DNA of 64,000 nt from JAKZRT01 sp965247915 (GTDB lineage: Bacteria > Pseudomonadota > Alphaproteobacteria > Rhodobacterales > Rhodobacteraceae). The stretch is from the NCBI GenBank assembly GCA_965247915.1, contig OZ252048.1, positions 1,860,001 to 1,924,000 on the forward strand. The letters run 5' to 3'. This document shows positions 24,018-33,503 of the stretch, in pieces; the first letter of the stretch is position 1, and every line of letters begins with the position of its first letter. The notes beneath the pieces are model-generated. The model did no database searches, had not been told where the DNA came from, and saw only the letters and a program-made list of their open reading frames with translations. Position numbers and translations under genes: made by a program.

Positions 24018-24051
24018 TTCATTATCGCGGCGGCTTCATTATCGTGGCGGC
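24018..24051. repeat. 17-bp imperfect tandem duplication in a signal-peptide coding region
   Basis: The 17-bp unit at 24018-24034 is repeated at 24035-24051 with one mismatch (C/T). It shifts the frame; dropping one unit gives a normal signal peptide. Confidence 0.92.
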
Positions 24052-24440
24052 CTTGTGCCTGGTGGGCACCATGGTTTCTGCGGCGGCTGTGAACGTTGAT
24101 ACTTATTACAGCTATGGGTTCAGTGGAATTGGAAGTTCGCTTGACGGTGGCACAGGGCACGTCCCTTGTACCAATCCGGACTGTACTGTTGCTCCCGGGT
24201 CAACTTGGGATTTCACTTTGTCCGGCACCGCCACATTGACTTTTTTGGACTTGTTCCTGTCGGTTGATGAGTTCGAAATTTTTGATGGCGTCACTTCACT
24301 CGGTTTGACATCCGTCTCCACTGCTGGCGGCACCTGTGTTAGCGACTGGACCTGTGCGTTAAGCTGACGCGAAATACTCGCGCGGCGTATTTTTGCTGGG
24401 CCCAGGTAACTACTCGATCACCGGTACCCAAACTGCCGGC

Positions 24441-24456
24441 ATTCCGGGATTCCGGG
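24441..24456. repeat. 8-bp exact tandem duplication near the sorting signal
   Basis: ATTCCGGG occurs at 24441-24448 and again at 24449-24456. Removing one unit puts the VPLPA-type C-terminus in frame with the preceding segment. Confidence 0.9.
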
Positions 24457-24600
24457 CGCGGGCGCGTTTGTTATCCAAACTCCGCTTCCGGCCGCATTGC
24501 CGCTTCTTGGCTTTGCTCTGGGCGGACTGGTCTTCGCAGGCCGTCGCAGGAAAAAAGCGCAAGTCTGATCGGCTTTGAAAATTTAGGGCATTTTGCCCGT

Positions 24601-24628
24601 GCCCCGCGCCGGATCACCGGCGCGGGGC
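24601..24628. terminator. Strong hairpin between convergent VPLPA and Hint genes
   Basis: GCCCCGCGCCGG (24601-24612) and CCGGCGCGGGGC (24617-24628) pair perfectly around ATCA. It lies between two convergent genes, so a shared bidirectional terminator is likely, although no T-tract follows. Confidence 0.6.
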
Positions 24629-25272
24629 ATAATCGATTCCGGTTGACGGATTGATCCAAAGCCTGCGCACGTTCAAACCGGCGCCACTGATCGGGCTTCA
24701 AACCGGCGAAGCACCGGCAGCGGTGCCTTGGTGCCTGAAACCAGAAGCCCGTGCGACCGCAGTTCTTCAAAGACTGCATTACCCAGAGCCTCCACCGCAC
24801 GCGGCCCCCGCGACAGGCTTTCGCATTCGATACCGTGACAGCGCACCAGGCGGTGACTGTCGAGCAGCAGATGGAAATATTCGACGCCCTCGGGCGGCAG
24901 AACTCTCTGAATGCCGGGCCAACCAACCAACAGCTTGGCCGCACACAGCGCCCGCGGCATGCCAAGAGCAAGCTCCACACGGGCGCCCTCGACGACAACC
25001 CGGTGGTCCGGCGACAAAAGCACTGCACTTTCGGGCGCACCGGCCGACAAAGCCCCGGGCGAGATACGCACCGGCCACAAAGCCGGGCGCATCAGCAGCT
25101 CGGCAAACCGCCACCGTTTCGATCCGACCCATCGCACCGGCATCGGCCCGCGATCTGTCACCACCAGATCGCCGGTCTTCAACGTCTCGATTTTTTGCGC
25201 GCCGGTCGCAGTGTCGATCTCAGTTCCCAGGGCAAAGCAAATTTCCACCGGGATCGTCGTGTTTAGATTATG

Positions 25273-26541
25273 GGGCACCTCTATAAATTGCATCTGGCGT
25301 GAACGCGCTGTAGATTTGCAGGATGATGCGGCGGAGGGATGGCAGTCATGGCACAGATGGGCTTTTTTGATCTTTCAGATCGTTACGAGAGCCTGGATGC
25401 GAAGAAGGACCCGCTGGTCGAGATCAATGCAGTTGTACCGTGGGAAGAGTTCCGCCCGCTTCTGGAGCAGGTCTGGCGCAAGCCTGAAAGTGAGCGGAAA
25501 TCACGCGCGGGGCGCAAGCCGATGGACGCGGTACTGATGTTCAAAACCCTGGTTCTGAGCGCGCTTTACAACCTTTCGGACGATCAGGTCGAATACCAGA
25601 TCCGGGACCGGCTTTCGTTTATGCGTTTTCTGGGTCTTGGTCTTGGTGACCGGGTGCCGGACGCAAAGACCGTGTGGCTGTATCGCGAGGCGCTGGCGCA
25701 GGCGGGCAAGGTGGATGATTTGTTCAAACTCTTTGACGGACATCTGGCGCGGCAGGGCTACATTGCACGGGGCGGCCAGATACTGGACGCGTCCATCGTG
25801 CCGGTGCCGCGCAACCACAACACGCGCGCGGAAAACGCGGCGATCAAGGGTGGCGAGGTGCCGGAAGACTGGGAAAACAAGCCTGCCAAGCGATCACAGA
25901 AGGACGTTGATGCACGCTGGACCAAAAAGCACGGCAAAAGCCACTATGGCTACAAGAACCATGTGAATGTCGATCGTAAGCACAAACTGATCCGGCGCTA
26001 TCACGTCACGGGCGCTGCCGTTCACGACAGCCAGGTGGTGGACGAGTTGCTGATGCGCGGCAACACCGCCTCCAGGGTCTGGGCAGATGCGGCCTACCGG
26101 TCGGAAGAAATCGAGGCGAAGCTCAGGGCGAGAGGACTGACAAGCCGCATCCACCGCAAGGGCAAACGGGGCAGGCCTTTGACCGAACAGGCAATGAAAA
26201 GCAACAGGACGAAATCCTCGGTTCGTGTCCGTGTCGAGCATGTGTTCGGCGCGCAGGCGAACGACATGGGTGGCACGCTGGTGCGAACCATCGGTCTGGC
26301 GCGGGCCAGGGCCAGGATCGGGATGAAGAACCTTGCCTACAACATCCGGCGGCTTGGCCAGTTGCACCGCCTAAACCCATTCCCGGTATGAAAACACGAG
26401 GATGCTGTGGCGATCTGCGCCACCAATGCCCGGCGCGGATTAAGGATCGAGACTGACCACCTAAAACCCAGCGTGCCGATGGCCGATAGAACCGAAATCA
26501 GGCATAATATGCCCTCAGAATGTCAATAAATCGAGGTGCCC
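25273..26541 (+). mobile_element. IS5-family insertion sequence, copy 1 (1269 bp, intact)
   Basis: The ends are inverted repeats beginning GGGCACCTC, with ATTG conserved further in. The flanking target duplication is TATG at 25269-25272 and 26542-26545. One intact transposase gene is present. A second copy at 29691-31997 has TTAT duplications and the same length after removing the element nested in it. Confidence 0.95.
25339..26391 (+). CDS. IS5-family transposase (copy 1, intact)
   Basis: This 350-residue DDE transposase opens with MAVMAQMGFFDLSDRYESL and an N-terminal DUF772-type helical domain (DAVLMFKTLVLSALYNLSD). The catalytic core has Asp in ILDASIVPVP, Asp in VWADAAYRSEE and Glu in RVRVEHVFGAQ. 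It moves the element by cut-and-paste. It differs from the broken copy 2 at least at one residue (Thr versus Lys in YHVTGAAVHD) and one silent site. Confidence 0.93.
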   Translation: MAVMAQMGFFDLSDRYESLDAKKDPLVEINAVVPWEEFRPLLEQVWRKPESERKSRAGRKPMDAVLMFKTLVLSALYNLSDDQVEYQIRDRLSFMRFLGLGLGDRVPDAKTVWLYREALAQAGKVDDLFKLFDGHLARQGYIARGGQILDASIVPVPRNHNTRAENAAIKGGEVPEDWENKPAKRSQKDVDARWTKKHGKSHYGYKNHVNVDRKHKLIRRYHVTGAAVHDSQVVDELLMRGNTASRVWADAAYRSEEIEAKLRARGLTSRIHRKGKRGRPLTEQAMKSNRTKSSVRVRVEHVFGAQANDMGGTLVRTIGLARARARIGMKNLAYNIRRLGQLHRLNPFPV

Positions 26542-26935
26542 TATGGATCGACGTCGCGCCGTTCGGAAACGCCGCCATGATGGCCTGGGTGTTGAGATTG
26601 GGGTCGGATGTGAAGAAATATCGCTGCCCGGTCAGATCGTCGGTGATGATCACAACCTCGGCCCCGCGCAAATCTTGGCCACCAATGTTGGAATATTTCT
26701 GCGTGGTCGGCAGGGTTCCGGAAAATTCAACTGTGAAGGTCCGCGACACTCCGCCGATGATCAGAACGGTGTCCGGGTCCGACTGACCGCCGTTGAAATC
26801 CAGCAGAATATCGCCGCCCGGACCAGCCGCTTCGAAAGTCAGTTCGGTCGTGGGAACCTGCGATTGAGGCTGCGCGTTGATCTCATCGTTATTGGCGTTC
26901 GAGCTATCGCCGCGTGCCCAGAATATTACTGCCAT

Positions 26936-27275
26936 TTGCCTGTTTTCATCGTTCTTTTGTAGCTTTCGTATCCGGTTTTCGCGGGGCCGCCAAGCAATAT
27001 TGCCAAGCGCCGATCCGACGTTATTCGGTCAATTTTATCTGGTTGTTGCACATCAGGAAACGCCAGCCCCGCATGGGCTGCCTAAATACCCCTAAATTTC
27101 GGGGGAACCGCTTTCGTTGCTTGCCCCGGCCTCGCTGGCCGTGCATTCTGACATGAAACGGGCAGCGGGTGGTTGAACACCGCCAGATTGCCCCCCAGTT
27201 AAAAGGCCAACCAGGGGAAAGGGCAGGGCTGCCGATGGCGGGGCCAACCCTTTTGCTCGGGGCTTAGGAGTAGCC
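26936..27275. promoter_or_regulatory. 340-bp gap upstream of lon
   Basis: I see no credible gene here. It should contain the lon promoter and the promoter of the divergent Hint gene. Short inverted repeats (CCCCTAAATTTCGGGG around 27090; CGGCC/GGCCG around 27128) are present. No confident sigma-32 box can be named. AGGAG sits just before the lon ATG. Confidence 0.4.
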
Positions 27276-29684
27276 ATGCACGAAGAGCTGAATTCGTCTT
27301 ATCCGGTGCTGCCGTTGCGCGATATTGTGGTGTTTCCCCACATGATCGTGCCGCTTTTTGTGGGCCGGGAAAAATCAGTCCGGGCGCTCGAGGAAGTGAT
27401 GCGCGACGACAAGCAGATATTGCTGTCCAGCCAGGTTGATCCGTCCATCGACGACCCGGAATCGGACGGGATCTACAAGGTCGGGGTGTTGGCCAACGTT
27501 CTGCAATTGCTGAAACTGCCCGACGGCACCGTCAAAGTGCTGGTCGAGGGCAAAAGCCGGGTCCGCATCACGCGATACCTGGAAAACGACGATTATTTCG
27601 AAGCATCAGCCGAATATCTGACCGAATTTGCAGGCGACGCCGAAGCGGTCGAGGCGTTGTTGCGTTCGGTCGGCGAAGAATTTGAACGCTACGCCAAAAT
27701 CAAGAAAAACATCCCCGAAGAAGCGCTGGATGCGGTGTCGGAAACCCGCGAACCGGCCAAGCTTGCCGATCTGGTGGCGGGCCATCTGGGCGTCGAGGTT
27801 GACCAGAAGCAAGAGCTTCTGGAGACGCTCAGCGTCGCCGAGCGGCTGGAAAAAGTTTACGGCCTGATGCAGGGCGAAATGTCGGTGCTGCGGGTCGAGA
27901 AAAAGATCAAGACGCGGGTGAAAAGCCAAATGGAGCGGACCCAGCGCGAATATTATCTGAACGAGCAGATGAAGGCCATTCAAAAAGAGCTGGGCGACGG
28001 CGAGGACGGGTCGAACGAGATCGCCGAACTGGAGGGTAAGATTGCCGAAACCAAGCTCAGCAAGGAGGCGCGCGAAAAGGCCGAGGGCGAGCTGAAAAAG
28101 CTCAAATCGATGTCGCCGATGTCGGCCGAAGCGACCGTTGTGCGCAACTATCTCGACTGGATGCTGTCGATCCCTTGGGGCATCAAGAGCCGGGTCAAAA
28201 AAGACCTTGGCCGGGCCCAGAAGGTGCTGGATGACGACCATTACGGGCTCGAGAAAGTCAAAGAACGCATCGTCGAATATCTGGCTGTTCAGCAGCGATC
28301 GAAGAAACTCAAGGGTCCGATCCTCTGTCTGGTCGGCCCACCGGGTGTCGGCAAAACCAGTCTCGGAAAATCGGTGGCGCGGGCCACGGGGCGCGAGTTT
28401 ATCCGCATCTCGCTTGGCGGGGTGCGCGACGAGGCGGAAATTCGCGGCCACCGGCGCACTTATATCGGGTCGATGCCCGGCAAGATCATCCAGTCGCTGA
28501 AAAAGGCCAAAACCACCAACCCGCTGATCCTCTTGGACGAGATCGACAAGATGGGGCAGGATTTTCGCGGTGATCCGGCATCGGCCATGCTCGAAGTGCT
28601 TGACCCGGAACAGAACTCGACCTTCACCGATCACTATCTCGAGGTTGAATACGACCTCTCGAACGTCATGTTCATCACCACGGCCAACACCTATAACATG
28701 CCGTCTCCTTTGCTGGACCGGATGGAGATCATTCCGCTGGCCGGTTACACCGAGGACGAAAAGCGCGAGATTGCGCGTCAGCATCTGATTGACAAACAAG
28801 TCAAAAATCACGGCCTGCGCGCGCATGAGTTCGTGCTGACCGACGCGGCGCTGCAAGAGATTATCCGCACCTACACCCGCGAAGCGGGGGTGCGGAACCT
28901 CGAACGCGAGATCGCCAAGCTGTCGCGCAAAGCGGTGACCCGGATCATCAAGAAATTGGAAGACAAGGTGGTTGTGACGCCCGAAAGGCTGGAAGAATTT
29001 TTGGGCGTCAAACGCTTCCGCTATGGGCTGGCCGAACAGGAAGATCAGATTGGCGTCGTCACCGGCCTGGCCTGGACTTCGGTCGGGGGTGATCTTCTCA
29101 GCATCGAGGCGCTGAGCCTGCCGGGCAAGGGCCGGATGAAGACCACCGGCAAGCTGGGCGATGTGATGAAGGAAAGCATCGATGCCGCGTCAAGTTTCGT
29201 GCGCTCGATCGCGCCCGACCTTGGCATCAAGCCGACCAAATTCGAAAAGGTCGATATTCATGTTCATGTGCCCGAAGCGGCCACGCCCAAAGACGGGCCG
29301 TCGGCGGGAGTGGCCATGGTCACGTCGATTGTCTCGGTGCTGACCGGCATCCCGGTCAAGAAAGACATCGCCATGACCGGCGAGGTCACGCTGCGCGGCA
29401 ACGTTCTGGCGATCGGTGGTCTGAAAGAAAAGCTTTTGGCCGCCCTGCGCGGCGGCGTCAGCACCGTGTTGATACCGGAAGAAAACCGCAAGGATCTGAC
29501 CGAGATCCCCGACAACGTCAAAGAAGGGCTGGAGATCATCCCGGTGGCTCACGTGCGCGATGTGCTGAAGGCGGCACTTGTTAAATTGCCCGATGCTATT
29601 GAATGGGACGAAGCCGCCGAGGAAGCCGCCGCAGCGGCGGCCAAGCTGGTCGGCGACGAGGCGGCCAGCCCCACGGCGCATTAG
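27276..29684 (+). CDS. lon: ATP-dependent protease Lon
   Basis: This is an 802-residue cytoplasmic AAA+ serine protease that degrades damaged and regulatory proteins. The N-terminal substrate domain begins YPVLPLRDIVVFPHMIVPL. Walker A is GPPGVGKTSLG, Walker B is LILLDEIDKMG, and the catalytic Ser is in PKDGPSAGVAM with the dyad Lys downstream. AGGAG precedes the ATG. Its stop (29682-29684) lies only 2 bp before the target duplication of IS5 copy 2, so the IS probably disrupted any downstream co-transcription but left lon whole. Confidence 0.98.
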   Translation: MHEELNSSYPVLPLRDIVVFPHMIVPLFVGREKSVRALEEVMRDDKQILLSSQVDPSIDDPESDGIYKVGVLANVLQLLKLPDGTVKVLVEGKSRVRITRYLENDDYFEASAEYLTEFAGDAEAVEALLRSVGEEFERYAKIKKNIPEEALDAVSETREPAKLADLVAGHLGVEVDQKQELLETLSVAERLEKVYGLMQGEMSVLRVEKKIKTRVKSQMERTQREYYLNEQMKAIQKELGDGEDGSNEIAELEGKIAETKLSKEAREKAEGELKKLKSMSPMSAEATVVRNYLDWMLSIPWGIKSRVKKDLGRAQKVLDDDHYGLEKVKERIVEYLAVQQRSKKLKGPILCLVGPPGVGKTSLGKSVARATGREFIRISLGGVRDEAEIRGHRRTYIGSMPGKIIQSLKKAKTTNPLILLDEIDKMGQDFRGDPASAMLEVLDPEQNSTFTDHYLEVEYDLSNVMFITTANTYNMPSPLLDRMEIIPLAGYTEDEKREIARQHLIDKQVKNHGLRAHEFVLTDAALQEIIRTYTREAGVRNLEREIAKLSRKAVTRIIKKLEDKVVVTPERLEEFLGVKRFRYGLAEQEDQIGVVTGLAWTSVGGDLLSIEALSLPGKGRMKTTGKLGDVMKESIDAASSFVRSIAPDLGIKPTKFEKVDIHVHVPEAATPKDGPSAGVAMVTSIVSVLTGIPVKKDIAMTGEVTLRGNVLAIGGLKEKLLAALRGGVSTVLIPEENRKDLTEIPDNVKEGLEIIPVAHVRDVLKAALVKLPDAIEWDEAAEEAAAAAAKLVGDEAASPTAH

Positions 29685-30506
29685 GCTTATGGGCACCTCG
29701 ATTTATTGACATTCTGAGGGCATATTATGCCTGATTTCGGTTCTATCGGCCATCGGCACGCTGGGTTTTAGGTGGTCAGTCTCGATCCTTAATCCGCGCC
29801 GGGCATTGGTGGCGCAGATCGCCACAGCATCCTCGTGTTTTCATACCGGGAATGGGTTTAGGCGGTGCAACTGGCCAAGCCGCCGGATGTTGTAGGCAAG
29901 GTTCTTCATCCCGATCCTGGCCCTGGCCCGCGCCAGACCGATGGTTCGCACCAGCGTGCCACCCATGTCGTTCGCCTGCGCGCCGAACACATGCTCGACA
30001 CGGACACGAACCGAGGATTTCGTCCTGTTGCTTTTCATTGCCTGTTCGGTCAGAGGCCTGCCCCGTTTGCCCTTGCGGTGGATGCGGCTTGTCAGTCCTC
30101 TCGCCCTGAGCTTCGCCTCGATTTCTTCCGACCGGTAGGCCGCATCTGCCCAGACCCTGGAGGCGGTGTTGCCGCGCATCAGCAACTCGTCCACCACCTG
30201 GCTGTCGTGAACGGCAGCGCCCTTGACGTGATAGCGCCGGATCAGTTTGTGCTTACGATCGACATTCACATGGTTCTTGTAGCCATAGTGGCTTTTGCCG
30301 TGCTTTTTGGTCCAGCGTGCATCAACGTCCTTCTGTGATCGCTTGGCAGGCTTGTTTTCCCAGTCTTCCGGCACCTCGCCACCCTTGATCGCCGCGTTTT
30401 CCGCGCGCGTGTTGTGGTTGCGCGGCACCGGCACGATGGACGCGTCCAGTATCTGGCCGCCCCGTGCAATGTAGCCCTGCCGCGCCAGATGTCCGTCAAA
30501 GAGTTT

Positions 30507-31536
30507 GGCTCAGTTTACGAACTGTATGCATGGCGTGTGATAGCAGCGGCCAAACAGGCTCGCGGCGAGGTCTGTGGTGTGAGTTTGATGAGATGAAACC
30601 ATTGCAGGTAGTTGTCGAGATATTTTGTTGCGATGCCACGGTAGCGGCGCAGGAAATCCTTCAGTTGGCTGTGGCGGCTGTTGACCGTCTGAATATGAAA
30701 GGCGCCCCGGGCCCGTTCGCCGGCTGACAGATTGAGGGCTTCGTGGCGAACGCCCATTGCTGTCGCGCAGGGCGGATAGCCGCGGTGACCGTCGGACACC
30801 AGCACGATGTCCCTGTCGACGACCGGGCTGATCGCCTGTTTCAGCGTGTCGGCATTAACCACCGGAAGAACCGTGCTGAATGTCGTGCCATTACGGTCGG
30901 CAGCCACTAGAACCGGCACCTGTTCGCACGACAGGCCGCGCTTGCCAGCCTTGCCGCCTCTTTTGCGGGGCTTGCGGTCGAGGGTTCTCTGTCCCTTGTG
31001 GCTCTCCAGAACATAGGTTTCATCGACCTCGACGATCCCTTTGAGCTTTTGCGGGGCCTTCTTTGCAGCCTCCAGAAACCGGTGACGCCAACGGAATGCC
31101 GTGTTGACGGCAAGATTACAGTGATCGGCTGACGCCCGAACCGTTTCTCCCGCAGCCAGGCATCCGCCAAAGGCCAACCATCGGTCTTTGTAGTGAAGCC
31201 CGGACAAGGGCGTGCCGGTAGCGGCGTTGAATGTGCGCCGACAGATCTTGCACTGGTAACGACGCAGGCCCCGTGCCTTGCCCCGTGACACCGCACCGGG
31301 CTTGCCGCAATGCGGACAGTGCCTATCAGCATCCACCGCAAGTTCGACCGCGGCAAGCGAGGAACCCGACCCTGTCCGCCCTGAAAATACCGCTTCGGCC
31401 TCTCTACGCTGTGCAGCGCTGAGGCTGTCTATCCCGGCAAGCCAGCACTGAAATTGTTCATTGTCCATCGACATTCGCTATCTCCCTGAATCCAAAAAGA
31501 ACATACCATGAACACATACAGTTCGTAAACTGAGCC
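30507..31536 (-). mobile_element. IS1595-family insertion sequence nested in IS5 copy 2 (1030 bp)
   Basis: The terminal inverted repeats begin GGCTCAGTTTACGAACTGTA at both ends. The 8-bp target duplication AAGAGTTT is at 30499-30506 and 31537-31544. Both features and the transposase type agree with the IS1595 family. Confidence 0.95.
30515..31474 (-). CDS. IS1595-family transposase
   Basis: This 319-residue protein has an N-terminal zinc ribbon (HCPHCGK and YQCKICRRTF) followed by a DDE-type catalytic domain: Asp in VEVDETYV, Asp in VLVSDGHRGY, then NSRHSQLKDFLRR. A basic linker (RKPRKRGGKAGKRG) lies between. ATG 31474 is used; 31468 is an alternative. The gene appears intact, so this element may be active. 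Confidence 0.93.
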   Translation of the reverse strand: MSMDNEQFQCWLAGIDSLSAAQRREAEAVFSGRTGSGSSLAAVELAVDADRHCPHCGKPGAVSRGKARGLRRYQCKICRRTFNAATGTPLSGLHYKDRWLAFGGCLAAGETVRASADHCNLAVNTAFRWRHRFLEAAKKAPQKLKGIVEVDETYVLESHKGQRTLDRKPRKRGGKAGKRGLSCEQVPVLVAADRNGTTFSTVLPVVNADTLKQAISPVVDRDIVLVSDGHRGYPPCATAMGVRHEALNLSAGERARGAFHIQTVNSRHSQLKDFLRRYRGIATKYLDNYLQWFHLIKLTPQTSPRACLAAAITRHAYSS

Positions 31537-32082
31537 AAGAGTTTGAACAAATCATCCACCTTGCCCGCCTGCGCCAGCGCCTCGCGATACAGCCACACGG
31601 TCTTTGCGTCCGGCACCCGGTCACCAAGACCAAGACCCAGAAAACGCATAAACGAAAGCCGGTCCCGGATCTGGTATTCGACCTGATCGTCCGAAAGGTT
31701 GTAAAGCGCGCTCAGAACCAGGGTTTTGAACATCAGTACCGCGTCCATCGGCTTGCGCCCCGCGCGTGATTTCCGCTCACTTTCAGGCTTGCGCCAGACC
31801 TGCTCCAGAAGCGGGCGGAACTCTTCCCACGGTACAACTGCATTGATCTCGACCAGCGGGTCCTTCTTCGCATCCAGGCTCTCGTAACGATCTGAAAGAT
31901 CAAAAAAGCCCATCTGTGCCATGACTGCCATCCCTCCGCCGCATCATCCTGCAAATCTACAGCGCGTTCACGCCAGATGCAATTTATAGAGGTGCCCTTA
32001 TGAATGCGCTCTAAACGGGGCCTCCCCCCTAGCCCCCCTCCGGGGCAGAGGGGGGAAGAGCGCCATTGGTCCGGGGCGGCGG

Positions 32083-32103
32083 CCCTCTCCGTTTCGGAGA
32101 GGG
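32083..32103. repeat. Perfect 9-bp hairpin in GC-rich intergenic sequence
   Basis: CCCTCTCCG, TTT loop, CGGAGAGGG. It lies in a purine/pyrimidine-biased stretch (32010-32125) just after the aminopeptidase stop. It resembles dispersed intergenic repeats and could act as the aminopeptidase terminator. Confidence 0.5.
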
Positions 32104-32139
32104 GATTGGGGGAGAGGCCGTCGGAAACCTGCTCGACAC

Positions 32140-33387
32140 TCAGGCCCAATTGCCTTCCCGAAACACCGGCGTCCGTGATCCGTCCGCCCCGATGCCGTCA
32201 ATCTCCATGTCGGGCGTGCCGATCATCCAGTCGACATGGATGATGCTGTCGTTGCCACCGCGCGCCGCGATCTCGTCCTTGCTCATCGCCTGACTGCCGT
32301 CGATGGCGGTGGCATAACAGCGCCCCATGGCGATATGACAGGCGGCGTTTTCGTCAAAGAGCGTGTTATAGAACAATATCCCGCTTTGAGAGATCGGCGA
32401 GGCGTGGGGCACCAGCGCCACTTCGCCCAGCCGCGCGGCCCCATCGTCGCGGCTTATCAGTTCGGTCAAAAGCGCTTCACCGGCGCTTGCCGAGGCCTTG
32501 ACCGCGCGGCCGCCCTCAAATTTCATTTCGATGTTTTCGACCAGGTTGCCTTGCAATGCCAAGGGCTTGCCGAACCGAACTACACCGGCCACCCGGGTCG
32601 AATGCGGCGTGGTGAAAACCTCCTCGGCTGGGATGTTAGGAATGCATGTCACGCCGTTCTGCGCCGTGACCGATCCGCCCAGCCACCTATGACCCTCGGC
32701 CAGACCGACGACCAAATCGGTGCCCTCGGCCCGGAAGTGCAGCGCGTCGAAGGCCTGACCGTTAAGCCAGCCGACGCGTTCGGCCAATGCCGCGGCATGG
32801 GTCCGCCACCCGGCCACCGGATCGTCGCCCGTTATGCGCGAGACCGCGAATATCGCCCGCGCCAGTTTTTCGGTCGCTTGCGCCTCGGGCAGCTCGGGAA
32901 ACACCCGCGCCGCCCAGGCCGGAGCTGGGTACGATGTGATGGACCAGTTCACTTTCATCGACGAGATGTAATCTGACGCCACCTTGTAGGCCACTGCATT
33001 CGCCTTGGCCGCGCGGGCCACATGATCGGGGTTCTGGCCCGCCAAAAGCTGCGGGTCTTCGGCATAGATCGCCAGCCGCGCGGCGTTGGACGCATATGCA
33101 TCCGCCATCCCGCGATAAAGCCAGTCAGCGGCCCGGTCGAAACCGGCGTCCGTGCTATGTTCGTACCGGGCCAGCGTTATGCCATCGTCGGCCAAAAGCG
33201 GCGTCACCAGGGCAGCACCGGCGCGGTAGGCCTCGGACGTTATGGCGCGGACCAGCGGCAATGCCACCACTGGTGCTGTCAGCACCACATCCTGCCCCGG
33301 CTGCACGTTCAGCCCGGTGCGCACCGCCACCTTCGCCAGACGCTTCAGCATTTCGGGGTCGGGAACATAGGATTTGGGTTCGGACAT
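32140..33387 (-). CDS. M29-family aminopeptidase (AmpS/AmpT-like)
   Basis: This is a 415-residue metallo-aminopeptidase of the thermophilic-aminopeptidase family. It has the N-terminal domain NVQPGQDVVLTAPV, then NIPAEEVFTTPHSTRVAG (metal-binding Glu and His) and GNDSIIHVDWMIGTPDM with the C-terminal His and Asp. It removes N-terminal residues from peptides in the cytosol. Full length. The gene is upstream of nothing obvious; its stop is about 140 bp from IS5 copy 2. Confidence 0.93.
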   Translation of the reverse strand: MSEPKSYVPDPEMLKRLAKVAVRTGLNVQPGQDVVLTAPVVALPLVRAITSEAYRAGAALVTPLLADDGITLARYEHSTDAGFDRAADWLYRGMADAYASNAARLAIYAEDPQLLAGQNPDHVARAAKANAVAYKVASDYISSMKVNWSITSYPAPAWAARVFPELPEAQATEKLARAIFAVSRITGDDPVAGWRTHAAALAERVGWLNGQAFDALHFRAEGTDLVVGLAEGHRWLGGSVTAQNGVTCIPNIPAEEVFTTPHSTRVAGVVRFGKPLALQGNLVENIEMKFEGGRAVKASASAGEALLTELISRDDGAARLGEVALVPHASPISQSGILFYNTLFDENAACHIAMGRCYATAIDGSQAMSKDEIAARGGNDSIIHVDWMIGTPDMEIDGIGADGSRTPVFREGNWA

Positions 33388-33503
33388 TCGGCGGCTCCGG
33401 CGGGCTGGAATTGCGTAATGCTGGGTGATCGGCGCGGCAGGGTCAACCGCCCGCCATCGCCCTTGCGGAATAATTTGCCAGGCGCAAGACAGCGCGCCGA
33501 CCC

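Larger units (their letters stand above)
24009..24568 (+). pseudogene. VPLPA/PEP-CTERM-type exported protein with three frame breaks
   Basis: The gene starts at ATG 24009. Three changes break it. A 17-bp imperfect tandem duplication (24018-24051) lies in the signal peptide; without it the start reads MRKFIIVAALCLVGTMVSAA. One extra base is present near 24365; without it ...TCALS continues as DAKYSRGVFLLGPGNYSITG. An 8-bp tandem duplication lies at 24441-24456; without it the protein ends AGAFVIQTPLPAALPLLGF then a helix and GRRRKK. That tail is the tripartite sorting signal processed by an exosortase. The mature domain is unrecognised, with Cys-containing beta-rich sequence. IS630 copy B lies 15 bp upstream. 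Confidence 0.85.
24673..26935 (-). pseudogene. Hint-domain protein split by an IS5-family element
   Basis: The N-terminal half (26935 to 26546) reads MAVIFWARGDSSNANND ... FPNGATSI. The C-terminal half (25272 to 24673) reads NLNTTIPVEICFALGTEID, followed by LKTGDLVVTDRGPMPVRWVG and LSPDHRVVVEG, the Hint_2 (intein/hedgehog-like) module. Removing the IS (25273-26541) and one TATG joins the halves exactly in frame into a 329-residue protein. Such proteins are common in Rhodobacteraceae; the Hint domain may self-cleave after its first Cys (ICFALGTEI) or be inactive. Role unknown. Start ATG 26935. Confidence 0.9.
29841..31931 (-). pseudogene. IS5-family transposase, split by IS1595-family insertion (copy 2)
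   Basis: The N-terminal part (31931 down to 31537) ends at KVDDLFKL and then runs into the inner element. The rest (30506 down to 29841) holds the DDE residues as in copy 1. It cannot make a full transposase, but its ends could still be mobilised in trans by copy 1. Carries Lys in YHVKGAAVHD. Confidence 0.93.
29691..31997 (-). mobile_element. IS5-family insertion sequence, copy 2, interrupted by an IS1595-family element
   Basis: The ends match copy 1 in reverse orientation. TTAT duplications flank it at 29687-29690 and 31998-32001. Subtracting the inner element plus its 8-bp duplication (1038 bp) leaves 1269 bp, the exact length of copy 1. It lies between lon and the M29 aminopeptidase gene. 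Confidence 0.95.
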
